Shown: one piece after another, positions 17,412 to 25,938 of the stretch
Numbering within the stretch: the stretch's first letter is position 1
How the letters are laid out: each line of letters opens with the position of its first letter
Assembly: GCF_029910215.1 (NCBI RefSeq)
Contig: NZ_CP110396.1
Span: 1,612,001-1,676,000 of the forward strand
Length of the DNA: 64,000 nucleotides
Direction: 5' to 3'
From: Paraburkholderia sp. D15
GTDB lineage: Bacteria; Pseudomonadota; Gammaproteobacteria; Burkholderiales; Burkholderiaceae
Notes under the pieces: model-generated
Told to the model about the DNA's origin: nothing
Seen by the model: the letters and a program-made list of their open reading frames with translations, nothing else
The model's database searches: none
Made by a program: the position numbers and the translations under genes

Positions 17412-18542
17412 TTATTTGAGCGTGGTGGTACCGATCGGAGCAAAGTGACCGGATTTCGCCTGGTAAAGCGTGACCGGCGCGGACAACAGATCGCCTTTCG
17501 CATCGAACGCGATGCGCCCCGTCACGCCAGCAAAGTCGACCTTTCGTAACTGCGGGAGGTACACGGCCGGTACCGTCGAATCGGCCCGCTTCATCGCATT
17601 GATAAGCGCCCAGGCGGCGTCATACGAAAACGGCGCGAAGAGCACGACCTTTCCATACTTGCTGAAGCGGCTCTTGAATGCGTTGCCGCCGGGAACGTCG
17701 TCGAGCGGCTCGCCCGGCTCTGCCGACAAAGTGCCGTCGGTGCCGTTCGCTCCGCCGGCCAGCTCAAGAAACTTGTCCGTCTCGAGTCCCGAGCCGATCA
17801 GCGGCATGGTCATCGCGAGGCTGGTCATCTGCTTACGCAATGGACCACCTTGCGCGTCGACGCCGCCGTAGAAAATCGCATCCGCCTGCGACGACTTGGC
17901 TTTGGTGAGCACACCGCGAAAATCCGTGGTGTTTGCCGTCACGTACTCGCGGTCGACCACCGTTCCGCCGTTCGCTTTGAACGATTCGACAACCACATCC
18001 GCCAAGCCTTGTCCGTAAGCGGTACGGTCGTCGATCACGGCAAGACGGCGGATCTTCGTTTCCCTGGCCATGTACTGTCCCAGCACGCGGCCCACATACG
18101 AGTCGTCCCCAATCACGCGAAATGCGGTGGGAAAGCCTTGACGGGTAAAGTCCGGATTCGTGGCCGCAGGCGAGATCTGCGGAATGCCGGCATTCGCATA
18201 GATCCTCGATGCGGGCAGAGTGGCACCGGAATTGACGTGACCCACCATGCCCACCACGCCGGCGTCCACCAGCTTCTGCGCGACCGTCACCGCCATTCTC
18301 GGATCCGCGGCGTCGTCCTCCGCGAGAAGCTGGAACTCGACCGGTTGCCCGTGGATCCGGATGCCGGCCGCATTCGCTTCCTCGATCGCAAGCCGCGCGC
18401 CGTTCTCCGCGTCCTTGCCAATCTGTGCGTTTGCTCCCGTCAGCGGACCGGCGAAACCGATTGAGACGGCTTGCCCGGCACTGGCCGCATGCCCCAACGT
18501 CGCGCCGGCGAGCACGGCAGTCGTTACGATTGTTTTCTTCAC
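17412..18542 (-). CDS. orphan branched-chain amino acid-type ABC substrate-binding protein
   Basis: Periplasmic binding protein of the LivK/Peripla_BP_6 family, 376 residues, with a signal peptide cleaved near GHAASAG and the fold-I start VSIGFAGPLTGANAQIGKDAENGARLA (about residues 26-52, abridged family pattern). No permease or ATPase of a Liv transporter is in the window, so it either feeds a transporter encoded elsewhere or binds an aromatic/amide compound for sensing; LivK relatives are often re-used for aromatic acids. It lies between an aldehyde dehydrogenase and a porin on the same strand. Confidence 0.9.
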   Translation of the reverse strand: MKKTIVTTAVLAGATLGHAASAGQAVSIGFAGPLTGANAQIGKDAENGARLAIEEANAAGIRIHGQPVEFQLLAEDDAADPRMAVTVAQKLVDAGVVGMVGHVNSGATLPASRIYANAGIPQISPAATNPDFTRQGFPTAFRVIGDDSYVGRVLGQYMARETKIRRLAVIDDRTAYGQGLADVVVESFKANGGTVVDREYVTANTTDFRGVLTKAKSSQADAIFYGGVDAQGGPLRKQMTSLAMTMPLIGSGLETDKFLELAGGANGTDGTLSAEPGEPLDDVPGGNAFKSRFSKYGKVVLFAPFSYDAAWALINAMKRADSTVPAVYLPQLRKVDFAGVTGRIAFDAKGDLLSAPVTLYQAKSGHFAPIGTTTLK

Positions 18543-18717
18543 TTGCGTGTCTCCATGGTTTTTAACGAATACGATCGTTGCTTCGAGAGAGATCTAAAAT
18601 AAAATGATCCGGATGCCGAAATAATCGGATCGTGTCGTGATCTAAATTTGTCGATTCGTTGCGCGTCGCGCGAAGCAAGGCGCGCAACTCATCCGTGAGC
18701 GTTGCGATCGAGTGGAG

Positions 18718-20166
18718 TTAGATCTGATGAATCGACTTCGTGACCAGGCAGGCGTCGACACCTTCCGGGCCGTCCTCCGAACCGTGTCCACTTTCCTTGA
18801 CCCCTTGGAACGGACTATCGGCATAGCGGATCACCGTCGTATTGATGCCGACCATGCCCGCTTCGATGGCATCCGCAATCAGATTCGCACGCCGCCCGTT
18901 TTCGGTGAAAGCGAACGCGGCGAGGCCGAACGGAAGCCGGTTGGCCTGCTCCACGACTTCATCGAAGGTCGAGAACCGGGCGGTCAATGCGATCGGCCCA
19001 AAGGGTTCTTCATTCATGATGCGGGCGTGGGCCGTTACCTCGGAGAGGACAGTCGGACGGAAGAAGAAGCCCTTTCCGTCCGGACGTTCACCGCCCACTC
19101 GAACTCTCGCGCCATGCGACACCGCATCGGCAATCAAGCCTTCCAGCGCGACGGGGCGCCGAGGGTTCGCTGTGGGCCCCATCATGCTGGTCTCGTCGAG
19201 GCCGTCGCCGATGTTGATCTTTTCCACACGCGAAGAAAAGGCGCTGACGAAGCGGTCATAGATTCCGTCCTGCACATAGAATCGCGTGGGCGACACACAC
19301 ACCTGCCCCGCGTTTCGATACTTCGTCGCGACCAGAATGTTGACCGCCTTATCGACGTCGGCGTCGTCGAAAATGATGACGGGCGCGTGGCCGCCCAATT
19401 CCATCGTCGTGCGCTTCATCGTGTCGGCGCAAAGACGCATGAGGTGTTTGCCGACTGCCGTGGAGCCGGTGAAGCTCGCTTTGCGAATGATCGGCGAGGC
19501 CAACAAATGGCGAGAGACTTCGTCCGGTACGCCACACACGAGCTGCGCCACCTCTTTCGGCAGCCCGGCGTCGAGCAAAGCCTGAATCACGGCAATCGCG
19601 GAGGCAGGCGCTTCCTCCGCCGGTTTCAGGATGACCGAGCAGCCCGCTGCGATCGGTGCGCCCAGCTTGCGTGCAGGGCTATCGACCGGAAAATTCCACG
19701 GCGTGAACGCCGCGACCGGACCGATCGGCTCCTTCACGACCAAGGAGCGCGCGCCGCTGGGTCGAGACAGGACACGTCCATAAATTCGCTTTGCCTCGCC
19801 CGCATAGAAATCGAAAAGCGCGGCACTCGCGAGCACTTCGTTCTTTGCCTCGACAAGAAGCTTTCCTTGCTCCAGCGTGACGTTCCCCGCAATCTGTTCG
19901 ACGCGTTCGCGCATCAGTCGCGCCGCACCGGCAAGCACCCGGCTTCTCTCGTCGGCGGCGCTGTTGCGCCAGATATGAAAACCCCTGCGCGAAGCCTCCA
20001 GCGCGCGATCGAGATCCGCGGCATTGGCGAGCGGCATCTCGCCGATCGTGTCGCACGTCGCGGGATTAACGACCTGGTGAGTGCGACGCCCCCCTCCCTC
20101 GACCCACTCTCCGTCGACGAACATGGCGAGTCTGGGATATCCGTGACTTCTGGAATCAAATTTCAT
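18718..20166 (-). CDS. NAD(P)-dependent aldehyde dehydrogenase (semialdehyde dehydrogenase-like)
   Basis: Aldehyde dehydrogenase superfamily enzyme, 482 residues, closest in pattern to succinate-semialdehyde dehydrogenases. Motifs: AFTPWNFPVD, cofactor-loop SFTGSTAVGKHLM, catalytic Glu in TMELGGHAP, and catalytic Cys in NAGQVCVSPTRF. The C-terminal FGPIALTARF and PFQGVKESGHGSEDG segments are complete. It would oxidise a semialdehyde produced after ring cleavage or side-chain processing. It is probably co-transcribed with the LivK and porin genes; an AT-rich 403-bp region upstream is the likely promoter. Confidence 0.92.
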   Translation of the reverse strand: MKFDSRSHGYPRLAMFVDGEWVEGGGRRTHQVVNPATCDTIGEMPLANAADLDRALEASRRGFHIWRNSAADERSRVLAGAARLMRERVEQIAGNVTLEQGKLLVEAKNEVLASAALFDFYAGEAKRIYGRVLSRPSGARSLVVKEPIGPVAAFTPWNFPVDSPARKLGAPIAAGCSVILKPAEEAPASAIAVIQALLDAGLPKEVAQLVCGVPDEVSRHLLASPIIRKASFTGSTAVGKHLMRLCADTMKRTTMELGGHAPVIIFDDADVDKAVNILVATKYRNAGQVCVSPTRFYVQDGIYDRFVSAFSSRVEKINIGDGLDETSMMGPTANPRRPVALEGLIADAVSHGARVRVGGERPDGKGFFFRPTVLSEVTAHARIMNEEPFGPIALTARFSTFDEVVEQANRLPFGLAAFAFTENGRRANLIADAIEAGMVGINTTVIRYADSPFQGVKESGHGSEDGPEGVDACLVTKSIHQI

Positions 20167-20569
20167 TCGCTATCCTTAACCAATAAGCAACTTGCACGCC
20201 GGGATCAGCATGCATGCACGTAACCGTGCGCCCGATCGCAATTCGAATTAAATCCGCTTGAATATGAAGAATCGAATTTCCAGGGATAGCGAGACAGAAA
20301 AGGTATTTTTAATATTATTCCGATCTTGAGCGAATGCGTTATCGCCTCACCATAACCAGATCGACATCATGCAATTTAACCATCGGCAATCCGGCGCACA
20401 GATCATCCGGCAAGGAAAATATACCAATACAAAATTTCGACGGTGAAGTTGGAGTTATCAATCAATTTATTGGAATTCGATATATATATATATTTATAGA
20501 GAGAACCCCGAAATCATGAATTGAATTAAATTATTCGAGCGGAAACAGGTTCCGCATGGATGCGACGTC
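20167..20569. other. AT-rich intergenic region upstream of the aldehyde dehydrogenase gene
   Basis: About 400 bases with no credible gene, far richer in A+T than its surroundings. It includes a TA-repeat (GATATATATATATATTTATAG near 20480) and several AATT tracts. It probably carries the promoter of the aldehyde dehydrogenase-LivK-porin unit, and could also mark an old insertion or an H-NS-type silencing site (inference). Confidence 0.5.
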
Positions 20570-21502
20570 TCAACCCGGCGCTGCGGCATTGACGAGCGAA
20601 CGCAGCTTCAGGGTCACGGCCTCGGTGAAAATGGTGCAGATTTCCGAGTTCGTCCGTCCAGATTTGCGAGCGACGTACACGTCGATCGAATCGCTCGGCC
20701 GCCTTAAATGGGTCGCCTGCACGGAGAAGCGCGCACACATGGGCAGCACGAACGCGGGCAGGATCGCCGCGCCATGGCCGGCCTCGACAAGCGCCACAAT
20801 GGTCAGCAGATGACTGAACGCTTCCCGCTGGACAATGGCGCGCCCCAAGTCCATCAGTCGTTGATCGATGATCTGTTGCATGGGATTACCGGCGGACATG
20901 CCGATCAACGGCGCGGCGGGAATGTCCGCCCAATCCATTTCGGCGGAAAAAGCCGTGCCGCCGAATCGGACTTCTCTAAATTCGTCCCGGCAGACATACA
21001 CCATGTCGAAGGTGCCGACCACCTCCCGGGTAATGCCCGGCGAACTTTTAACGACGGCATCCACACCGAGATCGACTTCGCCCGAATCGATGAGCGCGAT
21101 GATCTGGCTCGAATCCGCTTCTTTCATATGAATCTCGATGTGCGGATACGCGTTCGCGATGGAGGTCAGCACCGCCGGCAAAATGCCCGCCGCCATGGCC
21201 GGCGTGACGGCCACCGTCGCACGACGATTTTCGACATCCGACATGTCGCCGATGTCGCGCACCGCCGATTCGAGTTCCGCCAGCGTACGCTGGGCGACCG
21301 GCAAAAATCTCGCCCCGGCGGCCGTAATGCGGACCGAGCGCGTCGTACGGTCGAACAGACGCGTGCCGAGTTGCGCTTCCAGCTCCTTCAACATGAGACT
21401 CAGCCCGGATTGCGTCAATGCGACTGCTTCAGCGGCCTTGGTAAAACTGCCCAGGCGCGCTACCGCCGTGAACGCCTTCAACTGCCGCGAAGTGAGATTC
21501 AT
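20570..21502 (-). CDS. LysR-family transcriptional regulator of the catabolic island
   Basis: LysR-type regulator, 310 residues, with winged helix at residues 1-60 (MNLTSRQLKAFTAVARLGSF) and an effector domain. The central pattern ADSSQIIALIDSGEVDLGV fits regulators of the CbbR/CynR type. It lies between the extradiol dioxygenase operon and the aldehyde dehydrogenase unit, all on the minus strand, and probably controls both. The 222-bp gap before its start contains a CAATATATTG palindrome near 21517-21526 that may be part of its own promoter. Inducer unknown. Confidence 0.92.
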   Translation of the reverse strand: MNLTSRQLKAFTAVARLGSFTKAAEAVALTQSGLSLMLKELEAQLGTRLFDRTTRSVRITAAGARFLPVAQRTLAELESAVRDIGDMSDVENRRATVAVTPAMAAGILPAVLTSIANAYPHIEIHMKEADSSQIIALIDSGEVDLGVDAVVKSSPGITREVVGTFDMVYVCRDEFREVRFGGTAFSAEMDWADIPAAPLIGMSAGNPMQQIIDQRLMDLGRAIVQREAFSHLLTIVALVEAGHGAAILPAFVLPMCARFSVQATHLRRPSDSIDVYVARKSGRTNSEICTIFTEAVTLKLRSLVNAAAPG

Positions 21503-21724
21503 GGATAATCCCGTTCAATATATTGACGATGCCTGTTTCACAGCATCAAACAAGTGTAGTTCAATCTATTCTGGCGCAAAGTTTTTTCTCTGGGATCTGA
21601 ATGACAGTTAATCGCGATATACCGGCAAAGACAGAATCAATGCCGATAATCGCGAAGCCACGGTGCAAATGAAAATACCCGCACCGCGTGGCCGTTAGCG
21701 AACGTCGTTGCGGCCGCGTCCGAC

Positions 21725-22717
21725 CTACCGTGGCGTTCCATACCGGAACGTCTCGAAGGACCCTTCGGGAATCTGCAAGGGCGCGCGCACGCCGGCACGC
21801 GCGGCCGCAATCCGCAACTCGCGGGCGTGAGCACGGCCCGCCTCGTCCAGCCATGTCCGGTCATGTCCCCAGATGCTAGGCCCATGCACGAGTTCCGCCG
21901 CCTCCCATGGCTGGCTGACCGAGCGACCGCCGAAGCCCACCTCCATCATGAATTTCGACGGCGACCACGCGTAAAACGACGTGACGAAATCATTGGTATG
22001 GCGTCCGAGCGTTGCACCGATCATCCCGTCCTCCTGCAGCGCCAGGTCATAGGCCTGCCCGACATCGTCGAGCGACAACGTCTCCAGCATCAGGTGATGG
22101 ACACCGACGCGTCCCGTCTCGACCAGCGCGATGCTGTGATGGCGCGCCGCGTCGATCTTCGTATGCAGGAAATAAGCCTTGAACGGTGCCAGCGCAAAAT
22201 CGCTCAGGCCGAATCCCAACACATCCGTATAAAACGGCAGCACCGAAGCGATATCGCGCACCATGAAAACCGCGTGCCCGATGCCCTGCTCTGCCGTGCG
22301 AAAACCGCTAACCGGTCGAGCGGAGACGAACGGACTTGCGGCATCGCGCAAGCCATGAAAGATCTCCAGCCTGTTTCCGGCCGGGTCGATGAAATAGACC
22401 ATTCCCGCGACGCCGCGACGCTCCAGTTCGAGCGAACTCGCGGCAGCAACGCGGACGTTTGCACGATCCAGTTGACTGGCCGCCTCCAGCAATTCCAGCG
22501 GACCCGCAACCTCCAGCCCGTAGAACGCGCCGCCGTCGACGGAACAGGCATCGATCATGAAGCGCGAATGCTTCGAGTCCAACTGATAGTCGACCCGATG
22601 TCGCGAATGCGATGTGGCCGGCGTCGGGTCCAGGGCCAGCAGTTTCCGGCCGAACGCGCGCCACGAATCCAGATCGGTCGATGTCACGCCCACGTAGCCG
22701 AGGCTAAGAATGTTCAT
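21725..22717 (-). CDS. type I extradiol ring-cleavage dioxygenase (VOC family)
   Basis: Two-domain VOC-fold dioxygenase of the BphC/2,3-dihydroxybiphenyl dioxygenase class, 330 residues. The C-terminal catalytic domain keeps the 2-His-1-carboxylate iron site: His in GIGHAVFMV, His in RHHSIALVE, and Glu in FMMEVGFGG. It should open a catechol-type ring next to the hydroxyls using Fe(II) and O2. It is the fourth gene of an operon after a class II aldolase, a hydroxyacid dehydrogenase and a fumarylacetoacetase-like gene, with 16 bp to the latter. The combination with a fumarylacetoacetase-type hydrolase is not a textbook meta pathway. Confidence 0.9.
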   Translation of the reverse strand: MNILSLGYVGVTSTDLDSWRAFGRKLLALDPTPATSHSRHRVDYQLDSKHSRFMIDACSVDGGAFYGLEVAGPLELLEAASQLDRANVRVAAASSLELERRGVAGMVYFIDPAGNRLEIFHGLRDAASPFVSARPVSGFRTAEQGIGHAVFMVRDIASVLPFYTDVLGFGLSDFALAPFKAYFLHTKIDAARHHSIALVETGRVGVHHLMLETLSLDDVGQAYDLALQEDGMIGATLGRHTNDFVTSFYAWSPSKFMMEVGFGGRSVSQPWEAAELVHGPSIWGHDRTWLDEAGRAHARELRIAAARAGVRAPLQIPEGSFETFRYGTPR

Positions 22718-22733
22718 CGCTGACTCCGCCGGA

Positions 22734-23723
22734 TCACGCTGTTTGCGGCGCTTTCACGCGCTGCCGGATGTGGCCGAACGGCGCCCAGCCGGCGTCGTCG
22801 AGCGCGGCGATCTCCACCAGATCGCCATAGCGCAGATGCGGCGTCCTGACTTCACCCGTTTCGATTTTTTCTATCATCCGGATTTCCTGCAAACACGCCG
22901 AACCGACACTACGATCCCGATTCGACACCGTGCCCGAACCGACGATGGTTCCAGCCGACAGCACACGAGATTTGGTCGCAAATGAAATGATCTCGGCGAA
23001 ATCGAAATTCATGTCCACGCCCGCGTTCGGCGTGCCGATCACGCGTCCATTCACCCGGCTCTCAATCTTCAACGACAGCTTGCGACCGTCCCACGCCGAA
23101 CCCAGTTCGTCGGGCGTAACAGCCACCGGCGAGAAAGCCGTGGACGGTTTGGACGTGACGAAGCCGAAGCCCTTTGCCAGTTCGTCGGGCATCAGGTTGC
23201 GCAGGCTGACGTCGTTCGCGATCACCAGCAACTTGATATGCGCCGCGCTCGCTTGCGGTGAGCAGGACATCGGCACATCGTCGGTGATGACGGCGACTTC
23301 GGATTCGAGGTCGATGCCCCAGCTTTCATCCGGCACGACAATGTCGTCGTGCGGTCCCGCGAAGCTGTCGGATGCGCCTTGATAAATCATCGGCTCCTTG
23401 TACATGCTGGCGGGAATATCGGCGTTGCGCGCCCTGCGCACGAGTTCAGCGTGATTCAGAAACGCCGAGCCGTCGAGCCACTGGAACGAACGGGGAAGCG
23501 GAGCCCGCACCGGTGACGAAACGAAGTCGACCGCCTCGGCCAGCGATCCTCTGCTCAGCTTTCTGTACACGTCCTCGAGTTCCGCCTCGACCTGAGCCCA
23601 GTTCTCGACGGCGACACGCAGACTCGGTGCGATTTTCGGAACCGCGACCGCGCTGAGCAGATCCCGCGAAACAACCACGAGGGCACCGTCGCGGCTGCCG
23701 TCATGCAAGCTTGCCAGCTTCAT
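22734..23723 (-). CDS. fumarylacetoacetate hydrolase-family protein
   Basis: C-C bond hydrolase of about 329 residues, resembling the fumarylacetoacetases of proteobacterial tyrosine breakdown rather than the short MhpD/HpcE types. Family signatures include FQWLDGSAFLNHAELV, the acidic metal-site strands WGIDLESEVAVI and IANDVSLRNLMPDE, and VGSGTVSNRD. It would split a beta-diketo or acylpyruvate acid into two carboxylates using a divalent metal. The ATG of MKLASL at 23723 is chosen with GAGG upstream; a GTG three codons earlier is possible. Located 16 bp before the extradiol dioxygenase gene, so co-translated with it. Confidence 0.9.
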   Translation of the reverse strand: MKLASLHDGSRDGALVVVSRDLLSAVAVPKIAPSLRVAVENWAQVEAELEDVYRKLSRGSLAEAVDFVSSPVRAPLPRSFQWLDGSAFLNHAELVRRARNADIPASMYKEPMIYQGASDSFAGPHDDIVVPDESWGIDLESEVAVITDDVPMSCSPQASAAHIKLLVIANDVSLRNLMPDELAKGFGFVTSKPSTAFSPVAVTPDELGSAWDGRKLSLKIESRVNGRVIGTPNAGVDMNFDFAEIISFATKSRVLSAGTIVGSGTVSNRDRSVGSACLQEIRMIEKIETGEVRTPHLRYGDLVEIAALDDAGWAPFGHIRQRVKAPQTA

Positions 23724-23756
23724 TTCAACCACCTCATCCTTTCGACCTGTTGCACT

Positions 23757-24707
23757 TCAGTACCCGGCGGTGCGATCGACCTCGTTCAGCAATTTTTCTC
23801 CAGCCGATAGCCGTCGCAGATTCTCGATGAACTGCTCGACGACCGGTTCGACCGCCGGTTGCGCCGCGCAATGCGGCGACACCAGCACACGCTCGTGCCG
23901 CCAGAACGGACTGTCCAGAGGCAAGGGTTCCGTGGCGAAAACGTCGAGCGCCGCACCGCTCAGATGGCCACTCGCGATGAGTTCGAGTAGATCGTTTTCC
24001 ACCACGATGCCGCCGCGCGCGACATTGATCACATAGCTATGCCGCGGAAGCTGCGACAAGGTCTCGCGATTGAGAAGACCGCGCGTCTGCATGGTCAGCG
24101 GAAGCAGGCAGACCAGGAAGTCGCTCTGACTGAGAAACGGCGCCAGACCTGCCTCGCCGGAAAAGGTCGGAACGGGCGAGTCTGGCCGCTCGTTTCGTAC
24201 CCACCCCGTCACGCGAAACCCGAGACCGGTCAGCACATCTGCAACGACGCGTCCCATCGAGCCCATGCCCATCAGGCCAACCGTAAACTTGCGCGCGTCC
24301 GGTACATCGATCCATTTCCATTCAGCCGCCGCGTGCTGCTTTTCGATGGCTGACAGCGAGCGAAACTGACGCAATATCTGCATCGCGACGAATTGCGCCA
24401 TGCTGAAGCCGAGGCCGGGATCGACCGCCCGAGTCACCCGCACGTGCGCGGGCAAGTCCTCGCATCCCAGAATGCCGTCGGCGCCCGCACCGGCGGAAGC
24501 GACCAGCTTCAACGCAGGCAAACGCGGTACGACGCCGGCCGGCAACCTGAAAGTAAACATCGCCTCGATACTGCTGTCGATGTATTCGGGGAGTGCCGTC
24601 AACACTTCGATCTCAGGCGCCGTGGCGCGCAGAACTTCATAACGTTGCTCGACAAATTTCGAGGTTAACAGCATCAGCACGCGCGATTTTTTGAGTTGAC
24701 CGGTCAC
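23757..24707 (-). CDS. D-2-hydroxyacid dehydrogenase (GhrA-like)
   Basis: NAD(P)-dependent D-isomer-specific 2-hydroxyacid dehydrogenase, 316 residues, similar to glyoxylate/hydroxypyruvate reductase A. The nucleotide site is GLMGMGSMGRVVAD. The catalytic Arg (NVARGGI), Glu (FATEPLPLD) and His (VSPHCAAQP) are present. The start is a GTG at 24707 that overlaps the stop of the class II aldolase gene (GTGA) and has GGAGAG six bases upstream; the longer open frame is not used. It interconverts a 2-oxo acid and a hydroxy acid, fitting a pathway that passes through arylpyruvate or glyoxylate intermediates. Confidence 0.9.
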   Translation of the reverse strand: MTGQLKKSRVLMLLTSKFVEQRYEVLRATAPEIEVLTALPEYIDSSIEAMFTFRLPAGVVPRLPALKLVASAGAGADGILGCEDLPAHVRVTRAVDPGLGFSMAQFVAMQILRQFRSLSAIEKQHAAAEWKWIDVPDARKFTVGLMGMGSMGRVVADVLTGLGFRVTGWVRNERPDSPVPTFSGEAGLAPFLSQSDFLVCLLPLTMQTRGLLNRETLSQLPRHSYVINVARGGIVVENDLLELIASGHLSGAALDVFATEPLPLDSPFWRHERVLVSPHCAAQPAVEPVVEQFIENLRRLSAGEKLLNEVDRTAGY

Positions 24708-25432
24708 GCTGCTCTCTCCACGGCGAACGAGGTATTCCAGCGACGCGCCTGCCGGCAGAGTAGCTGCCAGCGCAAGTCCATCACATACGCGCTCTTGAGA
24801 AATCGCTTCGTCTGCAGCAGTTCTTCGTGCGGCAGTAATTTGGCGTCGCCGACAGCGAGACATTGCAACTGGATGCGCGCCGCGTTTTCCAGCACGATGG
24901 CGGCAATCACGTTCTCGGCGATCGACGGACCGACGACGATCGAACCATGACTGCGCAGCAGGATCGCGCGATTCTCGCCGAGCCTGGCCGCAATGCTTGC
25001 GCCCTCTTCCCTGGCGAGCACAATGCCTTCGAACTCGTCGAAGAGAACAATCTCTTCATAGAAGAGCGCGCCGCTTTGCGTGATCGGCTCAAGGCACTCC
25101 CCGACGATGCCGAGCGCCAGCGACGCCTCTGCATGCGTGTGCAGAATGCACGTCACATCCGGGCGGTTTTCGTAGATCTCGGTATGAATGTTCAGCGTCG
25201 GATTGCACTTCGCCGTGCCGGTGATGGTCTTCAGATCGAAGTCGACTTCGATCATCTCGTCGGCGGTCGCTTCCTCGAAGCCGTAGCCGAACGGGATCGT
25301 CCAGAAGGTCTTCCTGCCGGGCAAACGGGCGGTCAAATGTCCGGCGACGCCACTACCCAGATCATTCATCGCTAACGCCTGGAACGCAAAGACCAGATCT
25401 TTAATCAGCGTAATTTCTTCGCGAGATGGCAT
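24704..25432 (-). CDS. class II aldolase/adducin-family protein (lyase or decarboxylase)
   Basis: Zinc-dependent class II aldolase fold, 242 residues. The metal ligands are in ILHTHAEASLALG (HxH) and LRSHGSIVVG, with GSGVAGHLTARLPG in the N-terminal substrate loop. Members include fuculose-phosphate aldolases but also decarboxylases of aromatic routes, such as dihydroxyphthalate and HCOMODA decarboxylases. With an extradiol dioxygenase downstream, a decarboxylase or aldol-cleavage role is more likely than sugar metabolism (inference). It is the first gene of the four-gene operon; 506 bp of non-coding DNA lie upstream. Confidence 0.88.
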   Translation of the reverse strand: MPSREEITLIKDLVFAFQALAMNDLGSGVAGHLTARLPGRKTFWTIPFGYGFEEATADEMIEVDFDLKTITGTAKCNPTLNIHTEIYENRPDVTCILHTHAEASLALGIVGECLEPITQSGALFYEEIVLFDEFEGIVLAREEGASIAARLGENRAILLRSHGSIVVGPSIAENVIAAIVLENAARIQLQCLAVGDAKLLPHEELLQTKRFLKSAYVMDLRWQLLCRQARRWNTSFAVERAA

Positions 25433-25938
25433 GGCTGTTTCAACTCCAGATAATGTGTTGATGGAAAACCTGAATGTCTAAAATCGGGACAAGGCGGATC
25501 GGCTAGCGATAAGTTTCGGCGCCGGACCCGTCTGTGGAGTGGAGATGAACAGGCTGTGCAAATCCGCGAAATGCGCTATGTAGCGAGGGATTCCGATGCG
25601 TTCCACCGGCATTGCGCCCAGGTGAAACAGACAGCGCGCAGGTGGGGCCGCCGGTTACCTGACCGGCAGCAAGCGCTTGTCGTGATCTATCGTCCAACAC
25701 TGCTCTTCTCCGAACATCGCGAAATATCGCCATGCCGAATTGAACACCAGGACAATTAATCTGAGAAGTTTAAGTATTTTATGGTTTGATGGGTTTTGCA
25801 AATAAATGGAGAAGCGCTGAATAACCGCGGGTCAAGAATCGCGCCTCTCTCGTGGCCGTTTAACCGCCTCCTGGAAAAGCTCACCTTGGGTCGATCCGGC
25901 GAACTTCCCGCTCCCGGATCAGCTCACCTCCGCTCCAT
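25433..25938. other. 506-bp intergenic region with two dispersed repeats
   Basis: No convincing gene; short open frames on both strands (about 70 codons) have no recognisable product. It should contain the promoter of the class II aldolase operon near 25440-25480. Two copies of the dispersed CTCC-type repeat lie next to the EamA stop (25868-25932). Confidence 0.5.
25868..25932 (+). repeat. two diverged copies of the CTCCYGRAAA...CTCACCTT repeat
   Basis: Copies start at 25868 (CTCCTGGAAAAGCTCACCTT) and 25911 (CTCCCGGATCAGCTCACCTC), 43 bp apart, same orientation. They match the repeat family found at 50.7-61.3 kb but are more diverged. Confidence 0.55.

Noticed and set aside
20334..20519. 61-codon open frame in the AT-rich region
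   Set aside because: Low-complexity AT-driven sequence without a ribosome binding site or any resemblance.
25503..25759. Small open frames on both strands (76 and 67 codons)
   Set aside because: No recognisable product, no ribosome binding site, and they overlap each other.
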